A stretch of DNA of 64,000 nt from Ascidiaceihabitans sp039975415 (GTDB lineage Bacteria; Pseudomonadota; Alphaproteobacteria; Rhodobacterales; Rhodobacteraceae): the NCBI RefSeq assembly GCF_039975415.1, contig NZ_JBDWHD010000004.1. One strand, 5' to 3'. Below, piece by piece: positions 9,519 through 18,412 of the stretch (the stretch's first letter is position 1; every line of letters starts with the position of its first letter). The position numbers and the translations under genes are program-made. The notes under the pieces are model-generated. The model saw nothing but the letters and a program-made list of their open reading frames with translations. It was not told where the DNA came from and did no database searches.

Positions 9519-10100
9519 CTATCGCGTCAAGCTTAACCCTTTTGCCGTGATTTCGATCCTGCCCCAGCGTTGCAGGTATCCCATGCCCAATAATGATCCC
9601 GCCATGTCGCCTTCGTTCACAATGGCGCGGACATCTGTGTCGACATGCGGGCCCAAAGCGACCTCGTCCAAGCGTACGGTGGCTGTTTTCACTTCACCGT
9701 TGGCAGTGATGGCGCGCCCGGAAAAAATCAGGGTTTCCGGGTTCAAACCGGCGCGTTTTGCATCTTTGCGGGACAAAACCATGTCGGTGGCGCCTGTGTC
9801 GACGATGAAATCTACGGGCGCGCCATTCAAAGTCAGTGTCAGATAGTAGTGCCCATCCGGGCTGCGTGGCACCTCGACTTTGCCGCTTTCATCGAAGCTG
9901 GCTTGTTGCGGGTTCAGTCCTTTGGAAATGTCACCCCAAAGTCCAGCGGCGGCAATGGCCCCTAAAAATATGAGCACCCAAATGGCGGCCTGTTGCAACG
10001 TCCGATTCCAGTTGCTGCGTGCTTGTGTCCAGAATCCTACGGCCAACAAAAGCCCCAAAAGGATCAGATATATTGCACTGGCTTGATCGACGTTTTCCAT
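9519..10100 (-). CDS. Membrane-anchored retropepsin-like aspartic protease (clan AA, TIGR02281-type)
   Basis: 193 aa. Two hydrophobic N-terminal helices (about residues 9-24 and 37-55) are followed by a single-domain aspartyl protease fold with the catalytic motif FIVDTGATDMVLS (about 113-125), and the closing MGYLQRWGRIEIT segment. One-domain proteases of this kind act as dimers, like retropepsins. The biological substrate is not established for this branch. It sits convergent to holC, 5 bases away. Confidence 0.85.
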   Translation of the reverse strand: MENVDQASAIYLILLGLLLAVGFWTQARSNWNRTLQQAAIWVLIFLGAIAAAGLWGDISKGLNPQQASFDESGKVEVPRSPDGHYYLTLTLNGAPVDFIVDTGATDMVLSRKDAKRAGLNPETLIFSGRAITANGEVKTATVRLDEVALGPHVDTDVRAIVNEGDMAGSLLGMGYLQRWGRIEITAKGLSLTR

Positions 10101-10148
10101 GAACCCTCCGACGGCTTCGGATAGAACATAGTGGTTCTTTTAGAAATG

Positions 10149-10778
10149 TCAGCCTGCGCCGGGACCAAACCCGAACGCGGCTAGCCCGTCCAGCATAATT
10201 TGCACGGAAAGGGCGGCCAAAAGCATGCCCAAAAGCCGTGTCAAAACGGTAATGCCGGTCTTGCCCAGGGCCTTTTCGATCAACCCACTGGCCAAAAACA
10301 ACCCGAAAGCGATCAGCACAACGGCCGCTGTTACGCCAAGCACCATGCCCAAACCTTCCAATCCGGGACGCTGGTTTGTCAGCAAAATTACAGATGCGAT
10401 GGCGCCTGGCCCCGCAATCAGGGGAATAGCCAAAGGAAAGACCGAAGGGTCTTCGTTGTCATCTTCGTCTGCCTGATCTTCGCGACGTTTTGTGCGTCTT
10501 TCAAACAGCATGTCGAGGGCAGTAAGAAACAACAACACCCCGCCCGAGACCTGAAAAGCGGGCATGGAGATGCCAATAAACCCAAGCAAGGATTCGCCAA
10601 GAAGCGCAAAAAGGATGAGTATGACCATTGCGATCACACAGGCCCGCACCGCGACCGAGCGGCGTTTTTTGACATCCTGCCCCTGTGTCAGCGCCAAAAA
10701 CAACGGCGCGAGGCCGATAGGGTCGATGATTACGAACATCGTCACGAAAGCGGTAATCAGAAATGTGGTGTCAATCAT
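10149..10778 (-). CDS. MarC family integral membrane protein
   Basis: 209 aa with six predicted transmembrane helices; begins FLITAFVTMFVIIDPIGLAPLFLALTQG, the MarC/UPF0056 signature, with a second NQRPG/PLIAGPGAI segment in the middle. A short acidic stretch (RREDQADEDDNEDPS) sits between the membrane halves. Function is unknown for the family despite the old link with antibiotic resistance. Confidence 0.9.
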   Translation of the reverse strand: MIDTTFLITAFVTMFVIIDPIGLAPLFLALTQGQDVKKRRSVAVRACVIAMVILILFALLGESLLGFIGISMPAFQVSGGVLLFLTALDMLFERRTKRREDQADEDDNEDPSVFPLAIPLIAGPGAIASVILLTNQRPGLEGLGMVLGVTAAVVLIAFGLFLASGLIEKALGKTGITVLTRLLGMLLAALSVQIMLDGLAAFGFGPGAG

Positions 10779-10787
10779 TGGCGTTGT

Positions 10788-10838
10788 ATCCGGGGGCGCT
10801 GCCCCCGGACCCCCGGGATATTTTTAGCGAAAAGAAAC
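10788..10838. repeat. GC-rich intergenic hairpin of a Roseobacter-type repeated motif
   Basis: A perfect 8-bp stem (CCGGGGGC, bases 10790-10797) with a 3-base loop and GCCCCCGG (10801-10808) is followed by ACCCCCGGGATATTTTTAGC. From memory, this hairpin plus CCCGGGATATTTTT block recurs between genes in Rhodobacterales genomes; that recurrence was not tested here. On the + strand it resembles a terminator. On the - strand it lies between the ABC-F and marC genes. Confidence 0.6.
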
Positions 10839-10851
10839 AAAAGCTTGTGGT

Positions 10852-12696
10852 CTATGCGGCATTGGCTTTTTCAAGCTTTTCCAAAGCCTGCATCCACAAG
10901 GCTTCGGCGCGGTCCAGCGCGTTCATGACTTCGGCGTACTTCTTCTGCCAAACTTCCATTTCCCCAAGCTTGCTGTCCTCATAAAGGGCAGGGTCTGCCA
11001 GTTTGGTGGCCAGCTTGTCGCGCATTGTATTCAGTTTTTCGACACGGTCTTCAGATTTGCGCACCTCGGCTTTCAACGCCAACATTGCGTCCCGACTGGG
11101 CTTTTGTGCTTTGGGCGCTGCCGCCTTTGCCTTGGCAGGTTTGTCGCTGGACAGCAGAAGTTTGCGGTAGCTTTCCAGATCGTCGTCGTAGGGCTTTACT
11201 GTGCCATCAGACACCAACCAAAGCCGGTCTGCGACCATACTCAGCAGGTGCATGTCGTGGCTGACCAAGATGACCGCACCGGTGTAGGCGGTTAGTGCTT
11301 CGACCAGGGCTTCGCGGCTTTCGATGTCCAGGTGGTTTGTCGGTTCGTCCAAAATTAGCATATGCGGTGCGTCCAGCGTGGCCAGCAACAACGAAAGCCG
11401 CGCTTTTTGCCCACCAGAGAGGCGTCCTACAACAGTTTCGGCCTGATCCGGCCCCAAACCGAAGCCCGCCAGATTGGCCCGCAGCTTGGATTGCAGAACG
11501 CCGGGACGCATGGACTGTAAGTGTTGCAGCGGCGTCTCGTCCACGAACAATTCATCCACCTGATGCTGTGCGAAATACCCGATGCGCAGTTTGGTGGAGC
11601 GGTTCATACGGCCACCCATCAAATCCAGACGGTCAGACAGCAGTTTGGACAGGGTCGACTTGCCTTGCCCGTTCTTGCCCAGCAGCGCGATGCGATCGTC
11701 CTGGTCGATGCGCAGGTCAAGCTTTTTCAGTACAACTGTGTCGCCGTAGCCGGTAGAGCCGCCTTCAATGTTGATGATGGGCGGCGACATTTCTTCGGGT
11801 TCGGGAAAGGTGAACACCCGCTTTGCAGCCTCTTCGGGGGCCGCGATCATATCCATCTTTTCTATCATTTTCAGGCGGGACTGCGCCTGTTTCGCTTTGG
11901 ATGCCTTGGCTTTGAAGCGATCTACAAAGGCTTGCATGTGGTCTTTGCGCGCCTGTTGTTTCTTGGCCATGGCAGCCTGCACCGCACGGCGTTCGGCGCG
12001 TTGGCGGGCGAATTGGTCATAAGGGCCGGAATAGAACGTCAGATTGCGTTCTTCGAGGTGCAAAATACCTTCTACGGCGCGGTTCAACAAACCACGGTCG
12101 TGGCTGATGATGATGACCGTATGGGGGTATTTGGCGAGATAAGCCTCAAGCCAAAGCGCACCTTCCAGGTCAAGATAGTTGGTCGGTTCATCGAGCAGCA
12201 ACAGGTCGGGCTGCGAAAACAGCACCGCGGCCAACGCCACACGCATCCGCCAACCGCCAGAAAAGTCAGAGCAGGGCATCTGTTGTTCTTTGTCATCAAA
12301 GCCGAGGCCCTTAAGGATCGAGGATGCGCGTGCTTCGGCCGACCATGCGTTGATGTCGGCCAGACGGGTCTGGATTTCTGCGATGCGGTTGGGGTCTTCG
12401 GTCTGCTCGGCCAAAAGAGATGCGCGTTCGGTGTCGGCGGCCAAAACCGTGTCGACAAGCGATGTCTCGGATGCGGGGACTTCTTGGGCCACACCACCGA
12501 TGCGGGCCTTGGAGGGTAATGAAATGTCGCCACCGTCCAGCAACAATTCGCCGCGGATCAGCTTGAACAGCGTGGTTTTGCCTGCACCGTTGGCCCCGAT
12601 CAGGCCAACCTTGTGGCCTTCGGGAATGACAGCACTGGCACCAGCAAGCAGCGGGCGGCCTTCGACGGAATAGGATATATCATTGATGCGCAACAT
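10852..12696 (-). CDS. ABC-F family ATPase (Uup/EttA-like)
   Basis: 614 aa from ATG 12696 (MLRINDISYSVEGRPLL). Two nucleotide-binding domains in one chain with no membrane segment: Walker A GANGAGKTT in the first and GKNGQGKST in the second, ABC signatures DFSGGWRMRV and LSGGQKARLSL, and the ABC-F linker with many Lys/Arg/Gln between them. The C-terminus is a charged coiled coil, as in Uup. ABC-F proteins act on the ribosome or on DNA structures rather than in transport; which of these applies here is not visible. The frame is open 35 codons upstream, but that part is not ABC-like. Confidence 0.9.
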   Translation of the reverse strand: MLRINDISYSVEGRPLLAGASAVIPEGHKVGLIGANGAGKTTLFKLIRGELLLDGGDISLPSKARIGGVAQEVPASETSLVDTVLAADTERASLLAEQTEDPNRIAEIQTRLADINAWSAEARASSILKGLGFDDKEQQMPCSDFSGGWRMRVALAAVLFSQPDLLLLDEPTNYLDLEGALWLEAYLAKYPHTVIIISHDRGLLNRAVEGILHLEERNLTFYSGPYDQFARQRAERRAVQAAMAKKQQARKDHMQAFVDRFKAKASKAKQAQSRLKMIEKMDMIAAPEEAAKRVFTFPEPEEMSPPIINIEGGSTGYGDTVVLKKLDLRIDQDDRIALLGKNGQGKSTLSKLLSDRLDLMGGRMNRSTKLRIGYFAQHQVDELFVDETPLQHLQSMRPGVLQSKLRANLAGFGLGPDQAETVVGRLSGGQKARLSLLLATLDAPHMLILDEPTNHLDIESREALVEALTAYTGAVILVSHDMHLLSMVADRLWLVSDGTVKPYDDDLESYRKLLLSSDKPAKAKAAAPKAQKPSRDAMLALKAEVRKSEDRVEKLNTMRDKLATKLADPALYEDSKLGEMEVWQKKYAEVMNALDRAEALWMQALEKLEKANAA

Positions 12697-12839
12697 GGGC
12701 GCGGTGTGGCGCAAGGGCGCTGCACTGTCAATCGGTGGTGGGCGGGCGGAATTGTTCTTTTCAAGGGCCGCCGTGCATGGTAGGCGGCGCGCAATAGTCA
12801 AGGCGGGCCGGGGTCCGCACCATCCCAGGAGTGAATACC

Positions 12840-13262
12840 ATGGCGCTTGAGCGTACTTTTTCCATCATCAAACCAGATGCCACCAAACGCAACCTGACAG
12901 GCAAGATCGTTGCCAAGTTCGAAGAAGCCGGTTTGCGCGTTGTTGCATCCAAGCGCATCCAGATGACGCTGGCGCAAGCGCAAGAATTCTACGGCGTCCA
13001 TTCTGAGCGTCCTTTCTTTGGCGAATTGTGCGAGTTCATGATTTCCGAACCCGTCGTTGTGCAGGTTCTGGAAGGCGAAGGCGCCATTGCGAAGAACCGT
13101 GAAGTCATGGGCGCAACAAACCCAGCTGACGCCGCACCCGGCACGATCCGCGCGGAATTTGCCGAAAGCGTCGGCGAAAACTCTGTTCACGGTTCCGATG
13201 CGCCAGAAACAGCTGCAGTTGAAATCGCGTATTTCTTCTCTGGTTTGGAGTTGGTGGGCTAA
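12840..13262 (+). CDS. ndk: Nucleoside diphosphate kinase
   Basis: 140 aa. Transfers the gamma phosphate of ATP to NDPs through a phosphohistidine. Seen: MALERTFSIIKPDATKRN, the RPFFGELCEFM segment and the active-site histidine in the NSVHGSDAPE motif. ATG 12840 is preceded by AGGAG (12827-12831) at ideal spacing; a GTG at 12831 is in frame but overlaps this ribosome-binding site. A terminator follows. Confidence 0.97.
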   Translation: MALERTFSIIKPDATKRNLTGKIVAKFEEAGLRVVASKRIQMTLAQAQEFYGVHSERPFFGELCEFMISEPVVVQVLEGEGAIAKNREVMGATNPADAAPGTIRAEFAESVGENSVHGSDAPETAAVEIAYFFSGLELVG

Positions 13263-13291
13263 GCCCTAACTGCTTCTAGCGACAAGATTAG

Positions 13292-13326
13292 AAAAAGGGC
13301 GGGTGCAAGTCACCGGCCCTTTTTTG
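13292..13326 (+). terminator. Rho-independent terminator after ndk
   Basis: AAAAAGGGC, then GGTG-CAAGT-CACC, then GGCCCTTTTTT: a long imperfect stem ending in a run of T on the + strand. The A-rich left arm means it could also act on the - strand for the convergent TfoX-domain gene. Confidence 0.85.
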
Positions 13327-13369
13327 TAGAAATAGGTTTGTTTTGTATGACGTACGGTGGGCGCCTGTT

Positions 13370-13699
13370 TTAGCGCCTTTCCAAAATTCCGATTTTATTC
13401 ATCATTTGCTCGAATGCCCCACGCCCTTCATCGGAGGCTTGGGATTTGATCTGATCAAAGACTTTGCGCAATTTGCGTTTCTCATCGCCTTTGCAATCGT
13501 TCCATGGACGCCCCTGAAGGCCCATCACCAACACGTAATACCCGATAAAGTGCGGCTTCATGCCGGTTTGCAAAAGGCGACGGTAGGTTTCATCCGGCCC
13601 AAGTGCCCGCAATTCTTCCGCAGAATGTATCCCCGCCTTTGCACAGGACGCTTCCATGGCAGGGCCTAGATTGCGGATAGAAGATACAGGCGTTGTCAT
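13370..13699 (-). CDS. TfoX C-terminal domain protein
   Basis: 109 aa. Seen: ISSIRNLGPAMEASCAKAGI-like start (VSSIRNLGPAMEASC), HSAEELRALGPDETYRRLL and HFIGYYVLVMGLQGRPW, which match the stand-alone TfoX_C (helix-hairpin-helix-like) family. The N-terminal TfoX domain of the competence regulator Sxy/TfoX is absent, so a competence role should not be assumed. Convergent with ndk. Confidence 0.8.
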   Translation of the reverse strand: MTTPVSSIRNLGPAMEASCAKAGIHSAEELRALGPDETYRRLLQTGMKPHFIGYYVLVMGLQGRPWNDCKGDEKRKLRKVFDQIKSQASDEGRGAFEQMMNKIGILERR

Positions 13700-13747
13700 G
13701 CCCTGATCTTAGGGCCTGTGGTTCAGTTTGTCATCAATACAACGTGC

Positions 13748-13840
13748 CTAAAGGCTGGCGTAATCCGTGATGACGGGGGCAGGGCGGTTGTCCTGCGCTT
13801 GAACGGGTTGCGGGGCTGGTGCCTGGTCTTTTTGTGACAT
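13748..13840 (-). CDS. Small ORF, 30 aa, Pro/Gln/Ala-rich, acidic C-terminus
   Basis: ATG at 13838-13840 to TAG at 13748-13750. The peptide begins MSQKDQAPAPQPVQAQ and ends PAPVITDYASL. A good ribosome-binding site (GAGG, six bases before the ATG) precedes it, and Pro/Ala/Gln composition unlike random frames argues for translation. No membrane segment or cysteine. It lies on the same strand as the aldose epimerase gene upstream (100 bp away) and the TfoX-C gene downstream. No family recognised; could be spurious. Confidence 0.5.
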   Translation of the reverse strand: MSQKDQAPAPQPVQAQDNRPAPVITDYASL

Positions 13841-13939
13841 TGTGGACCTCAATGGGTTATGAACCCGTTAACTTCACCACAGCTCTAAGGTTACAGGGGG
13901 GCGCAAATGTGGCAAGATTATGACCAGGTTAGCGGGGCT

Positions 13940-14884
13940 TTACCCTTTTGAAATGCGGTAACGGGTGGTTTGGCGATAGGTGTCGCCGGGGGCCAACAGG
14001 ATGTCTGGAAAATGGCCATGGTTTGGGGCGTCTGGCCAACCTTGGGGTTCCAATGCAACACCGGCATAGGGCGCCAGCGCATGGGGAACGCTGCCACAGG
14101 TTGCGTTTTGCGGCAGACCTGCGCCGTCATAGACCTGCAGGCCCGCTTCCGTGCTGTCGATGTCCACGCATAACCCGTCGCTTGCCTGCAGCGTTGCGAT
14201 GTGGCGGGGGGTCATGTGTTTTGATCCAGGCAAACAAATACAATGGTCTATGTTTTTCGTATGAGGTAGGTATCGTAACGTGTTGAAATCAAGAACTGTT
14301 CCTTCGGTCTTGGGCGTCTGGCCTGTTGGAATGTTCGCGTTGTCCACTTCTACATACCGGTCCCCCGCCAGCCAAAGTTTCGTGTCCGAGATCGTTTTGT
14401 CCAATGCCCAATAGGGATGGTGGGCGATGTTCATCGGGGTTTTTTGCGTCGTCGTCGCCGTGATATCCAAACTTAGTGCGTTCGCGGTCAAACGATAGGT
14501 TGCTGTAATTTTACGAAGCCCGGGTAAGCCGCCAACGCCATCTTCCAAAACGCACTTTAGGGTGATTTGTGTCGGGGTGACTTCACAGGCCGTCCAATGA
14601 ATGGCGTGCAATCCGCTGTCACCCGAATGAAGGGTGGTACGGTTGTTTTCGTTACCTTGCATTTGATAGGTTTTTCCATCGATGACCAATTGGCCTTTCG
14701 CAAGACGGTTTGCGATCGGTCCGACCAATGGACCGGCAAAGATAGGAATGTTCGCATGGTTTGCTGAATCCTCAAACCCCAGCAAAAGGTCGCGTTTCAC
14801 GTAGCGCAGACGAGACAAGGTTGCCCCTTGGGCCAGAATTTCTGCTTGTAAGGGGCCGCAAGATAAGGTGAATTTGTCAGTCAT
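13940..14884 (-). CDS. galM: Aldose 1-epimerase (galactose mutarotase)
   Basis: 314 aa. Interconverts alpha and beta anomers of hexoses. Seen: the AEILAQGATLSRLRYVKRDLLLGF start, the VGPIANRLAKGQ loop, a catalytic histidine in the NIAHHPYWALD region and the GVALEPQGWPDAPN motif with the catalytic glutamate, all in family order. No sugar transport or catabolic genes are adjacent, so the physiological sugar is unknown. Confidence 0.9.
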   Translation of the reverse strand: MTDKFTLSCGPLQAEILAQGATLSRLRYVKRDLLLGFEDSANHANIPIFAGPLVGPIANRLAKGQLVIDGKTYQMQGNENNRTTLHSGDSGLHAIHWTACEVTPTQITLKCVLEDGVGGLPGLRKITATYRLTANALSLDITATTTQKTPMNIAHHPYWALDKTISDTKLWLAGDRYVEVDNANIPTGQTPKTEGTVLDFNTLRYLPHTKNIDHCICLPGSKHMTPRHIATLQASDGLCVDIDSTEAGLQVYDGAGLPQNATCGSVPHALAPYAGVALEPQGWPDAPNHGHFPDILLAPGDTYRQTTRYRISKG

Positions 14885-14995
14885 GTTTCATATTTTGATC
14901 GTATCCACAGCTTTTGCAAGACACGCTTTGACAAAGCTTGACCTTGGCGCCGATCAAGCCTTTTGTGCAAGCAACACCAATAAAAGGATGCCCCA

Positions 14996-17188
14996 ATGGA
15001 CCGCGCAAAAATCGTGCATGAGAATTTCTTGCGGCGCGTGCAGGCGCAGGATTTCCCTCAGGGGGTCGCGCCGAAATCTGGTTTGGACGCAACCACAGCG
15101 ATCGAGATTTTTCGGGCAGGTTGCCTGAGCCGGGCGTTAGACTTGACCAGCCGTGACATGCAAAAGGCGGGGCAGGGTTTTTACACCATCGGATCGTCCG
15201 GCCACGAGGGGATGGCGGCTGTGGCACGTGCGTTACGTCCCGATGACATTGCGTTTTTGCATTACCGCGATGCAGCTTTCCAAATCGCACGCGCGGATCA
15301 AGTGCCAGGGCAGACGATAACATGGGACATGCTGCTGAGTTTTGCCTGTTCCTCCGAAGATCCGACAAGCGGCGGGCGGCACAAAGTTCTGGGATCAAAG
15401 TCGCTGATGATCCCACCCCAGACATCAACCATCGCAAGTCATTTGCCAAAAGCCGTCGGGGCCGCATTTTCACTTGGGTTGGCCCGCAGGCACGCCCCGG
15501 AACATCGGGAATTGCCGCGAGACGGCATTGCGATGTGCAGTTTCGGCGATGCGTCTGCCAACCACTCCACAGCACAAGGGGCGTTTAACACCGCGGGTTG
15601 GACATCTGTTCAGGCCACACCTTTGCCTTTGCTGTTTGTGTGTGAAGACAACGGCATCGGGATTTCGACAAAGACGCCTGAGGGCTGGATTGCGGCATCC
15701 ATGAAACACCGCCCCGGGGTTGCGTATTTTGAGGCTGACGGTTTGGATATCTATGACACATACGCCACGGCCCAAGCGGCTGCCGATTATGTGCGTACAC
15801 GGCGCAAGCCTGCGTTTTTGCACCTCAGAATGGTACGTCTGTACGGTCATGCTGGTGCAGATATCGCCACCAGTTACTTGCCCAGGTCCGAAGTGGAGGC
15901 GGATGAGGCAAATGATCCGCTGTTGCACGGCGTGCGTTTGCTTCGGGATGCGGGGGTGTTGGTGCCGGAAGATGCTTTGAACATCTACACATCCACAGCC
16001 GCGCGCGTCAAAGACGTGGCGGCCACAGTGGTCACGCGGCCACATCTGCAGACGGCCCAAGATGTGATGGCGGCCATCGTTCCGCCAAAGCGCACCTGCG
16101 CCCCAAGCAATGGACCCAGCACATCAGCGCGGACAGCGGTGTTTGGCAGTGACGCAAAAGCACAAGCTTCGCCGCAGCCTATGGCCAAGCTGATCAATTG
16201 GGCTTTGACCGACATTATGTTGGACCATCCCGAAACGGTGATGATGGGGGAAGATGTCGGGCGCAAGGGCGGGGTTTACGGTGTTACACAGCGGTTGCAG
16301 CAACGTTTCGGGCCAGACCGTGTGATTGACAGCCTGTTGGACGAACAAAGTATCCTTGGTCTTGCGATTGGCATGGCGCACAACGGATTTATTCCGATCC
16401 CTGAAATCCAGTTCTTGGCCTATCTGCACAACGCCGAAGACCAATTGCGCGGCGAAGCGGCGACGCTGCCGTTCTTTTCAAATGGTCAATTCACCAACCC
16501 GATGGTTTTGCGCATCGCAGGGCTTGGGTATCAAAAGGGCTTCGGGGGGCATTTTCACAACGACAACTCCTTAGCTGTTCTGCGCGATATTCCTGGCGTG
16601 ATTATTGCCTGCCCGTCCAATGGGGCGGATGCTGTGGGCATGTTGCGCGAAGCCGTTCGGTTGGCGCGTGAAGAACAAAGGGTCGTGGTTTTTGTAGAAC
16701 CTATCGCCCTTTATCCTATGCGCGATCTTGCACAAACTGGCGATGGTGGCTGGATGTCGACGTATCCTTTGGGCCGTCAGAGTATTGGGTTAACCGATGT
16801 CGGTGTGCATGGTGATGGCACCGACATCGCGATACTGAGCTATGGCAATGGGCATTATCTGTCGCGTCAGGCGCAGGTTGATTTAGGGGGGCTCAACATC
16901 AATGCGCGTGTTATTGATATGCGTTGGATCGCGCCTTTGGCCGAAGCTGCAATTGTGCAAGCTGTTCAAGGCTGCGATCACGTATTGGTCGTGGACGAAT
17001 GTCGGCGCACCGGCGGACAGGGCGATGCGCTGATCGCGTTGCTGGCCCGGAACAACGTAAATTCGGTTGGTATTTTGGCGGCTGAAGACAGCTTTATTGC
17101 GACGGGTCCGGCCTATGCTGCAACACTTCCATCCCGTGAGGGAATTGTTGCGATGGCCAGAAACATGGTCGCAGGAGAGGGCGCATGA
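14996..17188 (+). CDS. 2-oxoacid dehydrogenase E1 component, alpha and beta subunits fused
   Basis: 730 aa. TPP-dependent decarboxylase of the branched-chain 2-oxoacid/pyruvate dehydrogenase E1 type. Residues about 30-370 match E1-alpha, with the TPP/Mg motif GDASANHSTAQGAFNTAGW (184 on) and N219 of CEDNGIGIST. Residues about 395-730 match E1-beta (MMGEDVGRKGGVYGVTQRL, EIQFLAYLHNAEDQLRGEA, GFGGHFHNDNS, VEPIALYPMRDL). The fusion is known in some bacteria. RBS AAGGA lies seven bases before the ATG. It overlaps the next gene by ATGA. No E2 or E3 gene lies in the window, so the complex partner and the substrate (branched-chain or other 2-oxoacid) are undefined. Confidence 0.88.
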   Translation: MDRAKIVHENFLRRVQAQDFPQGVAPKSGLDATTAIEIFRAGCLSRALDLTSRDMQKAGQGFYTIGSSGHEGMAAVARALRPDDIAFLHYRDAAFQIARADQVPGQTITWDMLLSFACSSEDPTSGGRHKVLGSKSLMIPPQTSTIASHLPKAVGAAFSLGLARRHAPEHRELPRDGIAMCSFGDASANHSTAQGAFNTAGWTSVQATPLPLLFVCEDNGIGISTKTPEGWIAASMKHRPGVAYFEADGLDIYDTYATAQAAADYVRTRRKPAFLHLRMVRLYGHAGADIATSYLPRSEVEADEANDPLLHGVRLLRDAGVLVPEDALNIYTSTAARVKDVAATVVTRPHLQTAQDVMAAIVPPKRTCAPSNGPSTSARTAVFGSDAKAQASPQPMAKLINWALTDIMLDHPETVMMGEDVGRKGGVYGVTQRLQQRFGPDRVIDSLLDEQSILGLAIGMAHNGFIPIPEIQFLAYLHNAEDQLRGEAATLPFFSNGQFTNPMVLRIAGLGYQKGFGGHFHNDNSLAVLRDIPGVIIACPSNGADAVGMLREAVRLAREEQRVVVFVEPIALYPMRDLAQTGDGGWMSTYPLGRQSIGLTDVGVHGDGTDIAILSYGNGHYLSRQAQVDLGGLNINARVIDMRWIAPLAEAAIVQAVQGCDHVLVVDECRRTGGQGDALIALLARNNVNSVGILAAEDSFIATGPAYAATLPSREGIVAMARNMVAGEGA

Positions 17189-18216
17189 CCCGCCGTGCGG
17201 TGCTGATTTTCCCTGGAAGGGGGACGTATAATGCGCCTGAACTGGGGTATTTGTCGCGGCATCACGGGCTTGAAAACGACACTCTTCGACAATTCGACGC
17301 GCATAGGAAATCGAATGGTCACTTGACTGTGTCGGACCTTGACGGTGCTGCAAAGTTTGAACCGGAAACCTATTCGACTGGCAGTGTTGCGTCGGCTTTG
17401 ATCTTTGCGTGTGGGGCCCTGGATGCTCAGGTCTTGGCGGATGACATTGAAATTGTTGCGATTACAGGCAATTCGATGGGTTGGTATACGGCTTTGGCCG
17501 CTGCCAGTGCTGTGTCGCTTGCAGACGGTTTTCGAGTGGCCGACACCATGGGCCGTTTGATGGAGGACCACGGTGTTGGCGGGCAAACTGTGTATCCTTT
17601 TGTTGCCGATGACTGGCAAAGTGATGAGGTTGAAAAGCAGCGGCTTTTAAACTTGATTTCAGACATAGCGTCAAAGCCTCAACATCAGTTGTCTTTGTCT
17701 ATTGATTTAGGTGGCATGCTTGTTGTCGCAGGGGACATTGCCGGGTTGGCGGCGTTTGAAAAAGCGGTTCCGCAGAAGGGCGTATTCCCATTAAGGCTGA
17801 AAAACCACGCCGCATTTCACACGCACATGCAACAAAAAGTTGCGCAACTGGGGCGGCAGGCTCTGGCTGATATTGATTGGAGTGCGCCCAACGTCCCCAT
17901 TATTGACGGAACCGGTAAGATCTGGTGGCCTGACATGTCGGACCTTCAGGCCTTGGCGGCCTACACTTTAGGCGACCAGATCTGTGAAACCTATAATTTT
18001 ACGAAAGCTGTACAGGTTGCAGCAAAAGAATTCGCCCCCGATTTGTTTGTTGTCGCGGGGCCAGGTACGACGTTGGGCGGCGCTGTTGCACAATCTCTGG
18101 TGGGCTGCGGGTGGTTGGGTATGCGCGATCGAGACAGTTTTTTGCAGCTTCAGGCCGAAACTGGGTTGTTGAGTGCTATGGGGCGAGACGATCAAAGACG
18201 AAAAGTGGATAAGTGA
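17185..18216 (+). CDS. Acyltransferase-fold protein related to malonyl-CoA:ACP transacylase (FabD-like)
   Basis: 343 aa. Starts RRAVLIFPGRGTYN (family PGQG position is PGRG), carries a nucleophile elbow GNSMGW with S97 (usual GHSxG; the His is Asn here), and a candidate catalytic His in KNHAAFHTHM (H208 or H212), followed by a VAGPGTTLGG segment. This is the order expected for an AT domain. It is translationally coupled (4-base overlap) to the fused E1 enzyme, suggesting that the two process the same acyl group. The true FabD of fatty-acid synthesis normally sits with fabG/acpP, so this is likely a paralogue with another acyl donor or acceptor. Confidence 0.75.
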   Translation: MTRRAVLIFPGRGTYNAPELGYLSRHHGLENDTLRQFDAHRKSNGHLTVSDLDGAAKFEPETYSTGSVASALIFACGALDAQVLADDIEIVAITGNSMGWYTALAAASAVSLADGFRVADTMGRLMEDHGVGGQTVYPFVADDWQSDEVEKQRLLNLISDIASKPQHQLSLSIDLGGMLVVAGDIAGLAAFEKAVPQKGVFPLRLKNHAAFHTHMQQKVAQLGRQALADIDWSAPNVPIIDGTGKIWWPDMSDLQALAAYTLGDQICETYNFTKAVQVAAKEFAPDLFVVAGPGTTLGGAVAQSLVGCGWLGMRDRDSFLQLQAETGLLSAMGRDDQRRKVDK

Positions 18217-18289
18217 TGAACCTCGGTATCATTTTTCATGATTGTGAAACGCAGCCGCACCGACGTTGTTGAGTAACCTCTAATCAGAC

Positions 18290-18345
18290 CAGTGAGCCGA
18301 TGGATTGAATTTCCGTTGGGTCTGGTTTTTAAGGTTACTTTCAGA
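18290..18345 (+). terminator. Possible weak terminator after the E1/acyltransferase pair
   Basis: CAGACC and GGTCTG form a 6-bp stem with a long loop (about 30 bases) followed by GTTTTT. The rest of the 196-bp gap 18217-18412 shows nothing else I can name. Confidence 0.3.
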
Positions 18346-18412
18346 ATCCCGTTACGGCAGCCAAACCCCGACTGTTTTGATCTAGCAAAATATTGGTGTC
18401 ACGGACATTATG

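Noticed and set aside
13370..13699. Competence regulator TfoX
   Set aside because: Only the C-terminal domain is present, which occurs widely outside competence systems.
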